Of a stretch of DNA of 64,000 bases, positions 17,135-26,362 are shown piece by piece (position 1 is the stretch's first letter; every line of letters begins with the position of its first letter). The stretch is from Gelidibacter gilvus (GTDB taxonomy: Bacteria > Bacteroidota > Bacteroidia > Flavobacteriales > Flavobacteriaceae), in contig NZ_SDDZ01000010.1 of the NCBI RefSeq assembly GCF_004115975.1, forward strand, positions 45,692-109,691. The letters are read 5' to 3'. A program made the translations under genes and the position numbers. The notes below the pieces were generated by a model. That model was not told the DNA's origin. It ran no database searches and saw only the letters and a list, made by a program, of their open reading frames with translations.

Positions 17135-18889
17135 ATGAGAGAATTACAGCACGTCAATAAGTACTTCTATAAGTACAGATATAAATTATTAGCAGGGATT
17201 TTAATAACGATTGTTGCTCGAATTTTTCTTCTTTTCACTCCAGAATTGGTAGGTAATTCAGTAGATGTCATTGATAATTACAGAAAAGGTATCACCACAG
17301 ATCTTGCAGTCGTTAAAAGTGAATTGCTCGTAAACATCCTATATATTATTGGTGCGGCGATTATTGGTGGCGTTTTCACCTTTGCCATGCGTCAGACTAT
17401 TATTTATGTCTCACGAGAGATCGAATATGATCTAAAAAATGAAGTTTATCAACAATACCAAAGGTTATCGTTAGATTTTTACAAGTCTAACCGAACTGGC
17501 GACTTAATGAGCCGTATCAGTGAAGACGTTGGTAAAGTCAGGGAATACGCCGGACCTGCGATAATGTACAGCATCAACACCGTAACGCTATTTATCATTG
17601 CGATTTTTTTAATGTTCAGGTCGGCACCCACGCTCACGCTGTATACCATTATCCCTTTGCCTATCCTTTCTTATTTCATTTATATTTTAAGTAAGTCTAT
17701 CCACAAACGCAGTACCATCGTGCAGCAATGGCTTGCAAAACTTTCTACGTTTACCCAGGAAACGTTTAGCGGAATCAGCGTGATCAAGTCGTATGGTATT
17801 GAAGACAAGACGAATGCTGATTTTGATGAGCTTTCCGCAGAAAGCAGACAAAAAAACATTGATTTGGTAAAAATCCAAGCGCTTTTTTTCCCTCTGATGA
17901 TCTTTTTAATTGGCTTAAGCAACATCATCGTTATCTACATAGGCGGTAAGCAATATATTGATGGCGAAATCGAAAGTTTAGGAGTCATTGCAAAATTCAT
18001 TATTTATGTGAACCTCTTAACATGGCCCGTTGCTACCGTGGGCTGGGTAACTTCCGTAGTGCAACAGGCAGAAGCCTCACAAAAGCGGATCAATGAATTT
18101 CTAAAGCTGGAGCCAACGATAAAAAACAATGCTACTGAACCATCCCATATTGAAGGCACCATTGAATTCAAGGACGTATCCTTCACGTATCCTGACACGA
18201 ACATTCAAGCCTTGAACAAGGTGAGCTTTAAACTCAATAAAGGCGAAACAATGGCTATTATTGGCAAAACAGGCTCTGGAAAATCGACTGTTTTAGACCT
18301 TATTGGGCGTTTGTATGATGTGACTTCTGGCGAGATATTAATTGATGACACCCCCATTGAGGATCTTAATTTAGTAAGCTTAAGAAATCATATAGGTTAC
18401 GTCCCGCAAGAAGCGTTTTTGTTTTCGGATAGCATCAAAAACAACATCATGTTCGGAAAAGAAGATGCGACGCAAGAAGAAGTCATCGCCGCAGCAAAAA
18501 ATGCCGATGTTCACAAAAACATCAAAGGGTTCACTAAAGGTTATGACACTGTTTTAGGTGAAAGAGGCATTACCTTATCTGGTGGACAAAAGCAGCGGAT
18601 CTCTATTGCAAGAGCAATTATTAAGGCGCCGCAAATTTTATTGTTTGACGACTGTCTATCGGCGGTAGATACGGAAACTGAAGAAAAAATCCTCAATAAC
18701 CTCAGGACGATTACTAAGGGCAAGACCACCATCATTGTCAGCCATCGTGTCTCTTCGGCCAAAAGCGCCGATAAAATAATTGTTTTAGACAACGGCCAAA
18801 TCATTCAAAAAGGAAACCATAACACCTTAATTGATGTAGACGGTTACTACAAAGAGCTTTATATAAAACAGCTGACTGAAAACCAATAA
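17135..18889 (+). CDS. ABC exporter, fused permease and ATPase (MsbA/MdlB-like)
   Basis: 584 residues: six-helix ABC type 1 membrane domain (about 1-310) and ATPase domain (about 340-580). Walker A GKTGSGKST, Q-loop GYVPQEAFLF, signature LSGGQKQR, Walker B ILLFDDCLSAVD and switch VSHR. The residue after the Walker B aspartate is Asp, not the usual catalytic Glu; this form is common in the non-canonical half of heterodimeric exporters, but no second half-transporter is adjacent. Likely exports lipid or drug-like molecules from the inner membrane. Confidence 0.92.
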   Translation: MRELQHVNKYFYKYRYKLLAGILITIVARIFLLFTPELVGNSVDVIDNYRKGITTDLAVVKSELLVNILYIIGAAIIGGVFTFAMRQTIIYVSREIEYDLKNEVYQQYQRLSLDFYKSNRTGDLMSRISEDVGKVREYAGPAIMYSINTVTLFIIAIFLMFRSAPTLTLYTIIPLPILSYFIYILSKSIHKRSTIVQQWLAKLSTFTQETFSGISVIKSYGIEDKTNADFDELSAESRQKNIDLVKIQALFFPLMIFLIGLSNIIVIYIGGKQYIDGEIESLGVIAKFIIYVNLLTWPVATVGWVTSVVQQAEASQKRINEFLKLEPTIKNNATEPSHIEGTIEFKDVSFTYPDTNIQALNKVSFKLNKGETMAIIGKTGSGKSTVLDLIGRLYDVTSGEILIDDTPIEDLNLVSLRNHIGYVPQEAFLFSDSIKNNIMFGKEDATQEEVIAAAKNADVHKNIKGFTKGYDTVLGERGITLSGGQKQRISIARAIIKAPQILLFDDCLSAVDTETEEKILNNLRTITKGKTTIIVSHRVSSAKSADKIIVLDNGQIIQKGNHNTLIDVDGYYKELYIKQLTENQ

Positions 18890-19000
18890 CCTCAACTCAA
18901 TCTTATCATCTAAATTCCTTATTCTCAATCGCGCAGCAGACCTTATTAGATTGTTACAAGCCGATTCTTTATCATTAGTTAAAAGAAATATCAGAAATTG

Positions 19001-19031
19001 TTGGTTACTAATCTTTTTTTTTAGATTTTTG
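19001..19031 (+). promoter_or_regulatory. Probable promoter of PUR-family gene
   Basis: TTG (19001-19003), 20 bases, GATTTTTG (19024-19031), one mismatch from TANNTTTG. Leader about 30 nt. Confidence 0.45.
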
Positions 19032-19065
19032 GTACGTAAACCGTTACTAATTAAAATAAAAAAAT

Positions 19066-19461
19066 ATGAGTGATCACGGAATGATGGAGAAAGAGGAAAT
19101 ATTCTCTAAAGTATTGCGCGCAGGAAGAAGAACCTATTTCTTTGACGTTAGAGCCACAAAAGCTGGAGATTATTACCTCACTATCACAGAAAGTAAGAAA
19201 TTCACGAATGATGATGGATCTTTTCACTACAAAAAACATAAAATCTACTTGTACAAAGAAGATTTTAGTGAATTTAATGAGATTTTAAAAGAAATGACCG
19301 ACTATGTCATTGATGAAAAAGGTGATGAAGTCATCAGCGAACGCCATCAGAAAGATTTCAAAAAAGAAGATTCTGATTCAGAAGACGAAAATTCAGATTT
19401 AGATTCAGATCCGATGACATCGGCTGAAAGGTTTACTGATATCAAGTTTGAGGATATTTAA
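19066..19461 (+). CDS. PUR-family nucleic-acid-binding protein (DUF3276)
   Basis: 131 residues. The PUR-alpha-like repeat spans about 8-90: EIFSKVLRAGRRTYFFDVRATKAGDYYLTITESKK and HKIYLYKEDFSEF. The last 40 residues are strongly acidic (DSDSEDENSDLDSD). Bacterial PUR proteins bind single-stranded DNA or RNA; in Bacteroidota this is a near-universal small gene. Monocistronic with its own promoter and terminator. Confidence 0.9.
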   Translation: MSDHGMMEKEEIFSKVLRAGRRTYFFDVRATKAGDYYLTITESKKFTNDDGSFHYKKHKIYLYKEDFSEFNEILKEMTDYVIDEKGDEVISERHQKDFKKEDSDSEDENSDLDSDPMTSAERFTDIKFEDI

Positions 19462-19488
19462 ACTAACAAACGACAAAATTATTATAGG

Positions 19489-19517
19489 AACCGTTACTTT
19501 GGGTAGCGGTTTTTTTA
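19489..19517 (+). terminator. Intrinsic terminator after PUR gene
   Basis: Stem AACCGTTAC / GTAGCGGTT followed by seven T on the plus strand, 28 bases after the stop. Confidence 0.88.
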
Positions 19518-19542
19518 TATTTATACTTTAACTAAAATACTT

Positions 19543-22056
19543 ATGAGAATGAGATTCCTATTCACCTTGTGTCTTTTGACGTCATGTTTCATTTTTGGAC
19601 AAAAACAGACGGACCTATCGTATTATTTACCACAAAACACTACTTATGACAAATCCATTCCTACCCCACAGTCTGTTATTGGACATGAAGTTGGCGAGTG
19701 GCACATCACTCATGATAAGTTGGTAGAATACATGAAAGCTTTGGCTGCAAGTTCAGATAGAATTACTCTCGAAAATAGAGGTACTACCTACGAAGGCAGA
19801 CCTTTAGTTTTGCTCACTATTACCTCAGCAAAAAACCACGAAAATATTGATGCCATCCGTCAGCAACACATTTCGGCTACGGAAGACAATGCGTCCGTAA
19901 ACACTAGCAATATGCCTATTGTGGTCAACCAGGGATTTTCAATTCACGGCAATGAGCCCAGTGGTTCCAACGCTGCACTTTTGGTGGCGTATTATCTCGC
20001 TGCCGCAGAAAGTAGCGAAGTCAAAAATATGCTAGACAACATGGTCGTGCTTTTTGATCCGTCTTTCAACCCCGATGGTTTACAGCGTTTTGCATTTTGG
20101 GCAAACTCCAATAAAAGCAAAAACTTAAACCCTGATCCAAATGATCGTGAGTATAATGAAGTCTGGCCACGAGGTAGAACCAACCATTATTGGTTTGATA
20201 TGAACAGAGATTGGTTGCCGGTACAACTGCCAGAATCTCGAGCAAGACTGGAAACTTTCCATAAATGGCTGCCAAATATCCTGACGGACCATCATGAAAT
20301 GGGGACCAACTCTTCTTTCTTTTTCCAACCTGGAATTCCGAGCAGAACCCATCCGCTAACGCCGCAATTAAATCAGGATTTGACAAAGCGCATTGGCAAT
20401 TTCCACGCTAAGGCTTTTGACAAAATTGGTTCCTTTTATTATACTGAAGAAAGTTTTGACGATTTTTACTATGGAAAAGGCTCCACCTTCCCTGACATTA
20501 ATGGAAGTATAGGTATCTTATTTGAACAAGCGAGTTCTAGAGGCCATATTCAGGAAAGTGACAATGGCATATTAACCTTCCCATTTACCATCCGCAATCA
20601 GTTTACTGCAGCATTATCCACTTTGGAGGCAGGTCATGACATGCGTGAAGAAATCTTAAAATACCAACATGATTTTTTTAAAAATGCACGTGGGGAAGGA
20701 ATTAAGGAAAAAGGAAAAAACATCGTTTTTGGAGATTCAAAAGATGCCGCCAAAACCTATGAATTGGCCGAGATATTGAGAAGGCATCAAATTGAAATCT
20801 ATGACCTTAAGGACGATGCCACGATAGATGGCAAACAATTCAAAAAAGGCCACAGCTATGTCGTACCTAAAAATCAGAAAAACACCCGACTGATCAATGC
20901 CATGTTCGAAAAGCGAACGACGTTTCAGGACAGCTTATTCTATGATGTGTCCGCGTGGACTTTGCCACTGGCTTTTAATTTAGATTATGCGGAAGGCGTT
21001 CTGGCCTCACATTTGGGCGAAAAAGTGTTGGATTTAAAAATGAAACCAGGGCAAGTATCATCTAAAAGTGATTATGCCTATTTAATGGAATGGCACGAGT
21101 ATTACACACCAAAAGTGCTCAACGCCATTCTCAAAAACGATTTAATGGCCAAAGTTGCCATGAAACAGTTCGGAACTAAGGACAAAAAATACGATTACGG
21201 CACCATCTTAATTCCTGTACAAAATCAATCTAAAAACGCTGATGAGCTTTATCAGTTTTTAAATGAATTAGCCAAAGATGGCCACGTGCAAATAGATGCT
21301 GTTTCAACAGGTCTAACCGAAGGGATTAACTTAGGAAGCAGCGAATTCAAACCTTTGACCCTTCCAAAAATCGCCCTTCTTGTAGGTAATGGAATTTCAT
21401 CTTATGATGCAGGAGAAATCTGGCATTTACTTGACCAGCGTTATGACATGATCTTAACCAAATTGGATACTGATAATTTAGGTCGTGTCGATTTGAGTCG
21501 CTATAACACCATCATTATGCCAAGTGGTACTCTCGATAAAAGCAACACTGAAAAATTAGCCACTTGGGTTGAAAATGGCGGAACGCTCATTGGATTTAAA
21601 AACACCCTGCGTTGGTTGAACACTAACAAATTCATGAAACTCGATTTCAAAAAATCGGAACGTGTCGCCAAAAATATAACTTTTGAACAGCGTAGCGATT
21701 ATAGTGGAGCCCAAGTGATTGGTGGTGCCATATTTGAAGTGAAATTGGACCGCTCCCATCCTATTAATTTTGGATATAAGAATGACAAACTTCCTGTATT
21801 TAGAAATTCTACTTTATATATCAACCCAGACAAACAGAGCTACAACAACCCTATACAATACACTAAAAACCCATTATTGAGTGGCTATGTATCCAAGCCA
21901 AACTTGGATAGTTTAGCATTGACGGTACCTTACCAAATGCAGCGCATGAAACGAGGTAAAGTAGTTGCGTTTACGGACAACACCAATTTTAGGGCGTTTT
22001 GGTTTGGAACCAATAAATTAATGATGAATGCTATATTTTTTAGAGACGAACTATAA
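19543..22056 (+). CDS. M14-family zinc carboxypeptidase, secreted
   Basis: 837 residues with a signal peptide (to IFGQ, about residue 20). The M14 domain is at about 45-360: zinc ligands in GFSIHGNEPSG (H..E) and DHHEMG, substrate Arg in NRDW, and the catalytic Glu in GILFEQASSRG. The C-terminal 450 residues contain a glutamine-amidotransferase-like stretch (KIALLVGNGISSYDAGEIWHLL, TIIMPSGTLD), as in many Bacteroidota M14 proteins. Likely periplasmic or surface peptide degradation. Single gene. Confidence 0.9.
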   Translation: MRMRFLFTLCLLTSCFIFGQKQTDLSYYLPQNTTYDKSIPTPQSVIGHEVGEWHITHDKLVEYMKALAASSDRITLENRGTTYEGRPLVLLTITSAKNHENIDAIRQQHISATEDNASVNTSNMPIVVNQGFSIHGNEPSGSNAALLVAYYLAAAESSEVKNMLDNMVVLFDPSFNPDGLQRFAFWANSNKSKNLNPDPNDREYNEVWPRGRTNHYWFDMNRDWLPVQLPESRARLETFHKWLPNILTDHHEMGTNSSFFFQPGIPSRTHPLTPQLNQDLTKRIGNFHAKAFDKIGSFYYTEESFDDFYYGKGSTFPDINGSIGILFEQASSRGHIQESDNGILTFPFTIRNQFTAALSTLEAGHDMREEILKYQHDFFKNARGEGIKEKGKNIVFGDSKDAAKTYELAEILRRHQIEIYDLKDDATIDGKQFKKGHSYVVPKNQKNTRLINAMFEKRTTFQDSLFYDVSAWTLPLAFNLDYAEGVLASHLGEKVLDLKMKPGQVSSKSDYAYLMEWHEYYTPKVLNAILKNDLMAKVAMKQFGTKDKKYDYGTILIPVQNQSKNADELYQFLNELAKDGHVQIDAVSTGLTEGINLGSSEFKPLTLPKIALLVGNGISSYDAGEIWHLLDQRYDMILTKLDTDNLGRVDLSRYNTIIMPSGTLDKSNTEKLATWVENGGTLIGFKNTLRWLNTNKFMKLDFKKSERVAKNITFEQRSDYSGAQVIGGAIFEVKLDRSHPINFGYKNDKLPVFRNSTLYINPDKQSYNNPIQYTKNPLLSGYVSKPNLDSLALTVPYQMQRMKRGKVVAFTDNTNFRAFWFGTNKLMMNAIFFRDEL

Positions 22057-22136
22057 TTGTAACTGATTAATAACTCATTTTCGTTTAAAACTACAGGTCT
22101 AACAAAAACTAAAGTAGCTAAAATGAAATTCCAGAG

Positions 22137-23186
22137 TTATAATTTAACGGCCATCACATCTAAAATAAGCACAGCTGTCAAATATATAAGCGCATAAAGA
22201 ATTCCAAAGTTAAGCCATAATATAACAGCAATCACAATCATAAAAATCGGCACCAAACTTATGACTACTGCAAAACGAAATGTAGACGTAAATTCTGGTT
22301 CCTTTATTTTTGGTACCAGAATAAGTTTCCAAATCGCATAAGGTAGAAATAAAGAAATGCACAATCCTATTTTGGCTATCGCCTTTATCGGATTGTGCTT
22401 TTGTTTGGATTGGCTTTTACAGCCTTTAAACTCAGCTGTGACACATTGATTAACGGCTCCCGGATTAAGAAAATCCGCATTTAAAGCTTCTAACTTTTGC
22501 AATTTTTCGTCGTAATCCTCGCCATCAATATGCGTTGTGACTGTTGTTAAAGCATCATACACATCTTGTTTCAATCTTAAAACTGTTGCATTGGATGGTA
22601 GTGTTTTGTAGTTTTCTGATGATAAAGGCGCTCCAAAGTTTAAGACTACATGGTCACCAAATTCCTCCGGCCTTCTATAATTAAAACCTACGGGCACTAA
22701 ATTGATTTCAATATCTGGATGGTCATTTAAAGTTTCGGCAATAATTCTGGTAAACCCCTTACTCAAGGTCCTCACTTGCCGTTTTATATTATGGTTCCCT
22801 TCTGGAAAAAGAACGATGGCATTATTTTCATGAAGTAAATTCGAACAGGTTTTAAAAATGGCTTTATTATTCGACAAACTGTCCCACCCATCTCGAACAC
22901 GATAAACAGGCAACATCAATAGACTTCGCAAAAATTTGCTCATCCACGGTTTTTGAAAAACACTGGCTCTAGTCAAGAAATAAGAAAACTGTCCTTTTTT
23001 GGTGGCAATGAGAAGCGGATCCATCAAGCCGTTTTGATGGTTTCCCAGAAAGAGCGTTGGTTGATTTGGAAGAAGATGCTCCTTATAGTTGATCTCGATT
23101 TTTTTATAATAAAAAAACAGAGCCAATCGGATATAACTTCTCATGCTGTGTAACCATAGTAATTTCAATCTGCTGTTATTCCTCAA
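22137..23186 (-). CDS. Lysophospholipid acyltransferase (PlsC-like)
   Basis: 349 residues. The acyltransferase domain (about 30-215) has NHQNGLMDPLL (histidine-aspartate motif with five residues between), VYRVRDG and FPEGNHN. Two or three hydrophobic helices close the protein (IGLCISLFLPYAIWKLI onward). It should acylate a glycerolipid or lysophospholipid at the inner membrane. A second ATG at 23144 would also give a complete domain. It begins 12 bases after the csaA stop, so the two are probably one transcript. Confidence 0.85.
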   Translation of the reverse strand: MRNNSRLKLLWLHSMRSYIRLALFFYYKKIEINYKEHLLPNQPTLFLGNHQNGLMDPLLIATKKGQFSYFLTRASVFQKPWMSKFLRSLLMLPVYRVRDGWDSLSNNKAIFKTCSNLLHENNAIVLFPEGNHNIKRQVRTLSKGFTRIIAETLNDHPDIEINLVPVGFNYRRPEEFGDHVVLNFGAPLSSENYKTLPSNATVLRLKQDVYDALTTVTTHIDGEDYDEKLQKLEALNADFLNPGAVNQCVTAEFKGCKSQSKQKHNPIKAIAKIGLCISLFLPYAIWKLILVPKIKEPEFTSTFRFAVVISLVPIFMIVIAVILWLNFGILYALIYLTAVLILDVMAVKL

Positions 23187-23198
23187 TTGTTCTATGGT

Positions 23199-23534
23199 TT
23201 AGGCTACGGTTGATCCATTTAACACTTGCATTTCTGGTCGCAATAAAAACACGTCACCATCTTTTACGGCACCAACAACTAAGCATTCACTCATAAATTT
23301 TGCAATTTGCTTCTTTGGGAAGTTTATGACTGCTACAACTTGTCTGTTCAACAAATCTTGCTTCGAATACAGTGTGGTAATTTGTGCGGAAGATTTCTTA
23401 ATTCCCAAAGCACCAAAATCAATAACTAATTGATAGGCAGGATTTCTTGCCTCGGGAAAATCATTGATCTCAACAATAGTTCCTATGCGTAAATCAACTT
23501 TGGTGAACTCCTCAAAAGTTACTATCTTTTCCAT
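23199..23534 (-). CDS. csaA: tRNA-binding domain protein, CsaA-like
   Basis: 111 residues of an OB-fold EMAP-II/tRNA-binding domain: FTKVDLRIGTIVEINDFPEARNPAYQLVIDFG, KKSSAQIT and FPKKQIAKFMSECLVVGA. CsaA proteins are dimeric and described as secretion-related chaperones or tRNA binders. The first ATG is at 23534; the TTG six bases upstream is less likely. First gene of a pair with the acyltransferase. Confidence 0.9.
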   Translation of the reverse strand: MEKIVTFEEFTKVDLRIGTIVEINDFPEARNPAYQLVIDFGALGIKKSSAQITTLYSKQDLLNRQVVAVINFPKKQIAKFMSECLVVGAVKDGDVFLLRPEMQVLNGSTVA

Positions 23535-23585
23535 GCTCAAAATGTAGTTAAACTTAAACTAATTCACAAGATAAAAGATAAAATC

Positions 23586-24155
23586 ATGGCTCAAACCCCT
23601 TCAAACATGTTGCCTTTAGGAACAAAGGCACCCTTTTTTAAACTGATGGATACCGTGAGTGATGAAAAGCTCACTTTGGATGATTGTAAAGGTCTAAATG
23701 GTACCGTCATTATGTTTATTTGCAATCATTGCCCATTTGTAATCCATGTGAATTCAAAATTGGTACAATTAGCAAAAGAATATAAATCCAAGGGCATCGA
23801 TTTTGTAGCTATTTCAAGTAATGACATCGAAAACTATCCACAGGATGGGCCAAAATTTATGAAAAAAACCGCCATAGATGAAGGTTATATTTTTCCTTAT
23901 CTCTATGATCAAACCCAAGAGGTTGCCAAAGCTTATAATGCTGCCTGCACTCCGGACTTTTATGTTTTTGACGCTCATTTGGAATTGGTCTATAGAGGTC
24001 AACTTGATGGTTCAAGACCTGGCAATGACATTCCGGTAACGGGAGAGGATATCGGAAACGCCCTCAATGCCCTTCTGAATAATCAACCCATCTCGCAGGA
24101 TCAAAAACCAAGTATTGGCTGCAATATAAAATGGCGACCTGAAAATCGAAAATAA
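23586..24155 (+). CDS. Thioredoxin-family peroxiredoxin-like protein
   Basis: 189 residues, thioredoxin fold without signal peptide. The active site CNHCPF (in IMFICNHCPFVIHV) has a Cys-x-x-Cys pair, and a third Cys sits in AYNAACTPDFYVFD with the cis-Pro loop. The pattern is that of AhpC/TSA-like thioredoxin-family proteins widespread in bacteria, probably a cytosolic thiol reductase or peroxidase. Divergent from csaA. Confidence 0.88.
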   Translation: MAQTPSNMLPLGTKAPFFKLMDTVSDEKLTLDDCKGLNGTVIMFICNHCPFVIHVNSKLVQLAKEYKSKGIDFVAISSNDIENYPQDGPKFMKKTAIDEGYIFPYLYDQTQEVAKAYNAACTPDFYVFDAHLELVYRGQLDGSRPGNDIPVTGEDIGNALNALLNNQPISQDQKPSIGCNIKWRPENRK

Positions 24156-24233
24156 GCATCAAAATTTTATCCTCTGCCACTAAAACAGGAAAATTAAACT
24201 GACACCCTCAAACGCAATAAAACAGAACACCCC

Positions 24234-25505
24234 ATGAAAAAAATCTTCATAACTATTGGCGCTGTACTTGTTCTTTTTATTATTCTACTATATTGGTCAT
24301 TAAACAGCACGCCTAAAAATTATGGGACCTCCACCATCGTCAATCTTGACAATGTCAATACAATTAATTTCAAGGATTATGATTCGCTGACCATTTCAGC
24401 AAGCACGCTGTATGAAGCCAGCGATTTGAAAAAAATGATGCAAGGAGAGCATTATCGCGATGCTTGGGCCACTCCAGTAAAAGTACCAGTTGTGTTTTTG
24501 GATACACTTTTAGGTGGTCTGACCATCGTAAAAGAAGGTGGCGGCAACCAAACAAAATCCTTAAAGCTCCAGGATAGTATCGGCAATAAATACGCGCTAA
24601 GAAGTATCAACAAAACGCCTGCACCATTGATCCCTGAATTTGCAAAAACATTAGGTTTGGAAAACATTATTATAGATGGCATTTCCGCACAACACCCATA
24701 TGCAGCAACAGTTGTCGCCCTATTGGCCGATGCGGCACACATCTTACATACATCTCCAAAAGTTTATTTTATCCCCAAACAGGAGGCTCTGGAAGAATAC
24801 AATGAGGATTACGGCAACAAGCTTTTTCTATTCGAACATGAAACGGAAAGCAAAACCAATTGGACGACCATTAAAAATGTCAGCACAATTATTGAAACCG
24901 ACGATTTACAGGAGCTCAAATTAAAACGTGGCGACACACTTAAAATAGACGAACACGCCTTGGTAAGGGCGCGCCTATTTGACTTGGTTATTGGCGATTG
25001 GGACAGACATGCCAAACAATGGGGATGGGTCATAAAAGAAGAAGAGAACGGTCAGGTTGCCATTCCGCTACCTGCCGATAGAGACAATGCCTTTTTCAAT
25101 ATTGGTGGCATCGTCCCCAATATTATTGCAAGTAAAAATGTCACTCCTGAAATGCGTCCTTTCCAAAAAGATATTGATTACCTCCCGGGATTGATCCAAG
25201 ATTTTGATGTCTATTTTTTAAAGAGTACACCGGAATACGTTTTTGTTGAAGAAGCACAGCAATTGCAAAAACTGTTGACGGATCAGGTCATCGAAAATGC
25301 GGTACGTCAATGGCCAGCTCAGATTTACAAATTGGATGGTTTGGAAATTGAAAACAAACTCAAAAGCAGAAGAGACGAACTCCAAACCTACGCAAAGGAA
25401 TTCCAACGCCTCTTGGTGGAAAAACCATATCCAACATCACCCTTAAAAGGTTCAGAAGACGTCAAGTTCAATGGTCATTATTTGAACTGTTTCGAATGCT
25501 ATTAA
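24234..25505 (+). CDS. Membrane-anchored kinase-like protein (HipA / PI3K / Fam20-type motifs)
   Basis: 423 residues: one N-terminal membrane helix (about 4-22) with the rest predicted outside the cytosol. Motifs resembling atypical kinases: Lys127 in YALRSINK (nucleotide lysine), Glu-rich LFLFEHE near 200, catalytic-loop-like LVIGDWDRHAKQW (Asp255-His259), and metal-loop-like PLPADRDNAF (Asp282/Asp284). From memory, the same domain occurs fused to metallophosphoesterase/outer-membrane proteins in Bacteroidota without an assigned function. Kinase activity is inference. It ends in a Cys pair (NCFECY). Follows the thioredoxin-like gene by 78 bases. Confidence 0.6.
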   Translation: MKKIFITIGAVLVLFIILLYWSLNSTPKNYGTSTIVNLDNVNTINFKDYDSLTISASTLYEASDLKKMMQGEHYRDAWATPVKVPVVFLDTLLGGLTIVKEGGGNQTKSLKLQDSIGNKYALRSINKTPAPLIPEFAKTLGLENIIIDGISAQHPYAATVVALLADAAHILHTSPKVYFIPKQEALEEYNEDYGNKLFLFEHETESKTNWTTIKNVSTIIETDDLQELKLKRGDTLKIDEHALVRARLFDLVIGDWDRHAKQWGWVIKEEENGQVAIPLPADRDNAFFNIGGIVPNIIASKNVTPEMRPFQKDIDYLPGLIQDFDVYFLKSTPEYVFVEEAQQLQKLLTDQVIENAVRQWPAQIYKLDGLEIENKLKSRRDELQTYAKEFQRLLVEKPYPTSPLKGSEDVKFNGHYLNCFECY

Positions 25506-25533
25506 AATAGCATAAAGGGAGTTTTAAAATAAG

Positions 25534-25559
25534 AAAAACGGCTAAAATAAGCCGTTTTT
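25534..25559 (+). terminator. Intrinsic terminator after kinase-like gene
   Basis: Perfect 10-bp stem AAAAACGGCT / AGCCGTTTTT with 6-nt loop. Confidence 0.9.
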
Positions 25560-25750
25560 CTTCAATTTTGGAGCAAAAAATACATTCTATATGAATGAAC
25601 AAATAACTGCATTTAAAGTCAGATATCAGCGCGACGACAACTGGATTGTTAGCTCGAATAAATCAATATTTAACTCTAATGGAATTTCGTTAAATAAACC
25701 TAAAACGGCATGATTTTTCCTGAAAATAACTGTATTTTATGATCTCTAAT

Positions 25751-26362
25751 ATGAAATACCTCATTTTCTTAATCATAATCTTTAGCACGTCAATGAACGC
25801 CCAACACATTATTCCTGAATCCATATCTAAAGAAATAAAAAAGGCTTTAGAGTTTTATCCTGACCTCCGGGATACCCACATTGAGTTTCGATTTAAAAAG
25901 AACATAAAAAAATCGACCATGCAGGCCAGACCAACATTTGGAAGTTTTTTTAGAGCTCGTAAAAACAGGAGGTATGTGATTCTCATCAGTGAAAAGTTCA
26001 AGATTTCTGATAAAGAATTCTTGACCAAGCATATTCCCTCAGATATATTAATCGGTTGGATTGGTCATGAATTGGGTCATGTCATGGATTATTCCAATAG
26101 AAGCAAACTCAATTTGATCTGGTTTGGAGTTAAATACCTTCTTTCTGATTCTCATATTGTAGAAGCAGAACGTGCGGCAGACACCTATGCCATACGCCAC
26201 AATATGGAAAACTATATTTTAAAGACTAAGGATTTCATCTTGAACAATGCCGATATACACGATGCTTATAAATTGCGCATAAAAAAGTATTATTTATCGC
26301 CAGAGGAAATTATGGACCTCATCGAAAAACGCAAAATAGAATCGGAGGCTATAGCTCAGTAA
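25751..26362 (+). CDS. Small secreted HExxH metallopeptidase-like protein
   Basis: 203 residues from ATG 25751 (an ATG 12 bases earlier lacks a better signal). Signal peptide to about SMNAQ. The zinc-peptidase helix reads WIGHELGHVMDYSN, followed 30 residues later by EAERAADTYAIRH, a likely third ligand as in M48-like gluzincins. At about 200 residues it is shorter than most M48 enzymes and lacks membrane helices. Its 3' end overlaps the convergent GH3 gene by 14 bases. Confidence 0.7.
   Translation: MKYLIFLIIIFSTSMNAQHIIPESISKEIKKALEFYPDLRDTHIEFRFKKNIKKSTMQARPTFGSFFRARKNRRYVILISEKFKISDKEFLTKHIPSDILIGWIGHELGHVMDYSNRSKLNLIWFGVKYLLSDSHIVEAERAADTYAIRHNMENYILKTKDFILNNADIHDAYKLRIKKYYLSPEEIMDLIEKRKIESEAIAQ

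Noticed and set aside
17014..17157. N-terminal extension of leucine dehydrogenase
   Set aside because: Runs through the promoter and overlaps the divergent ABC gene; the family start is at 17013.
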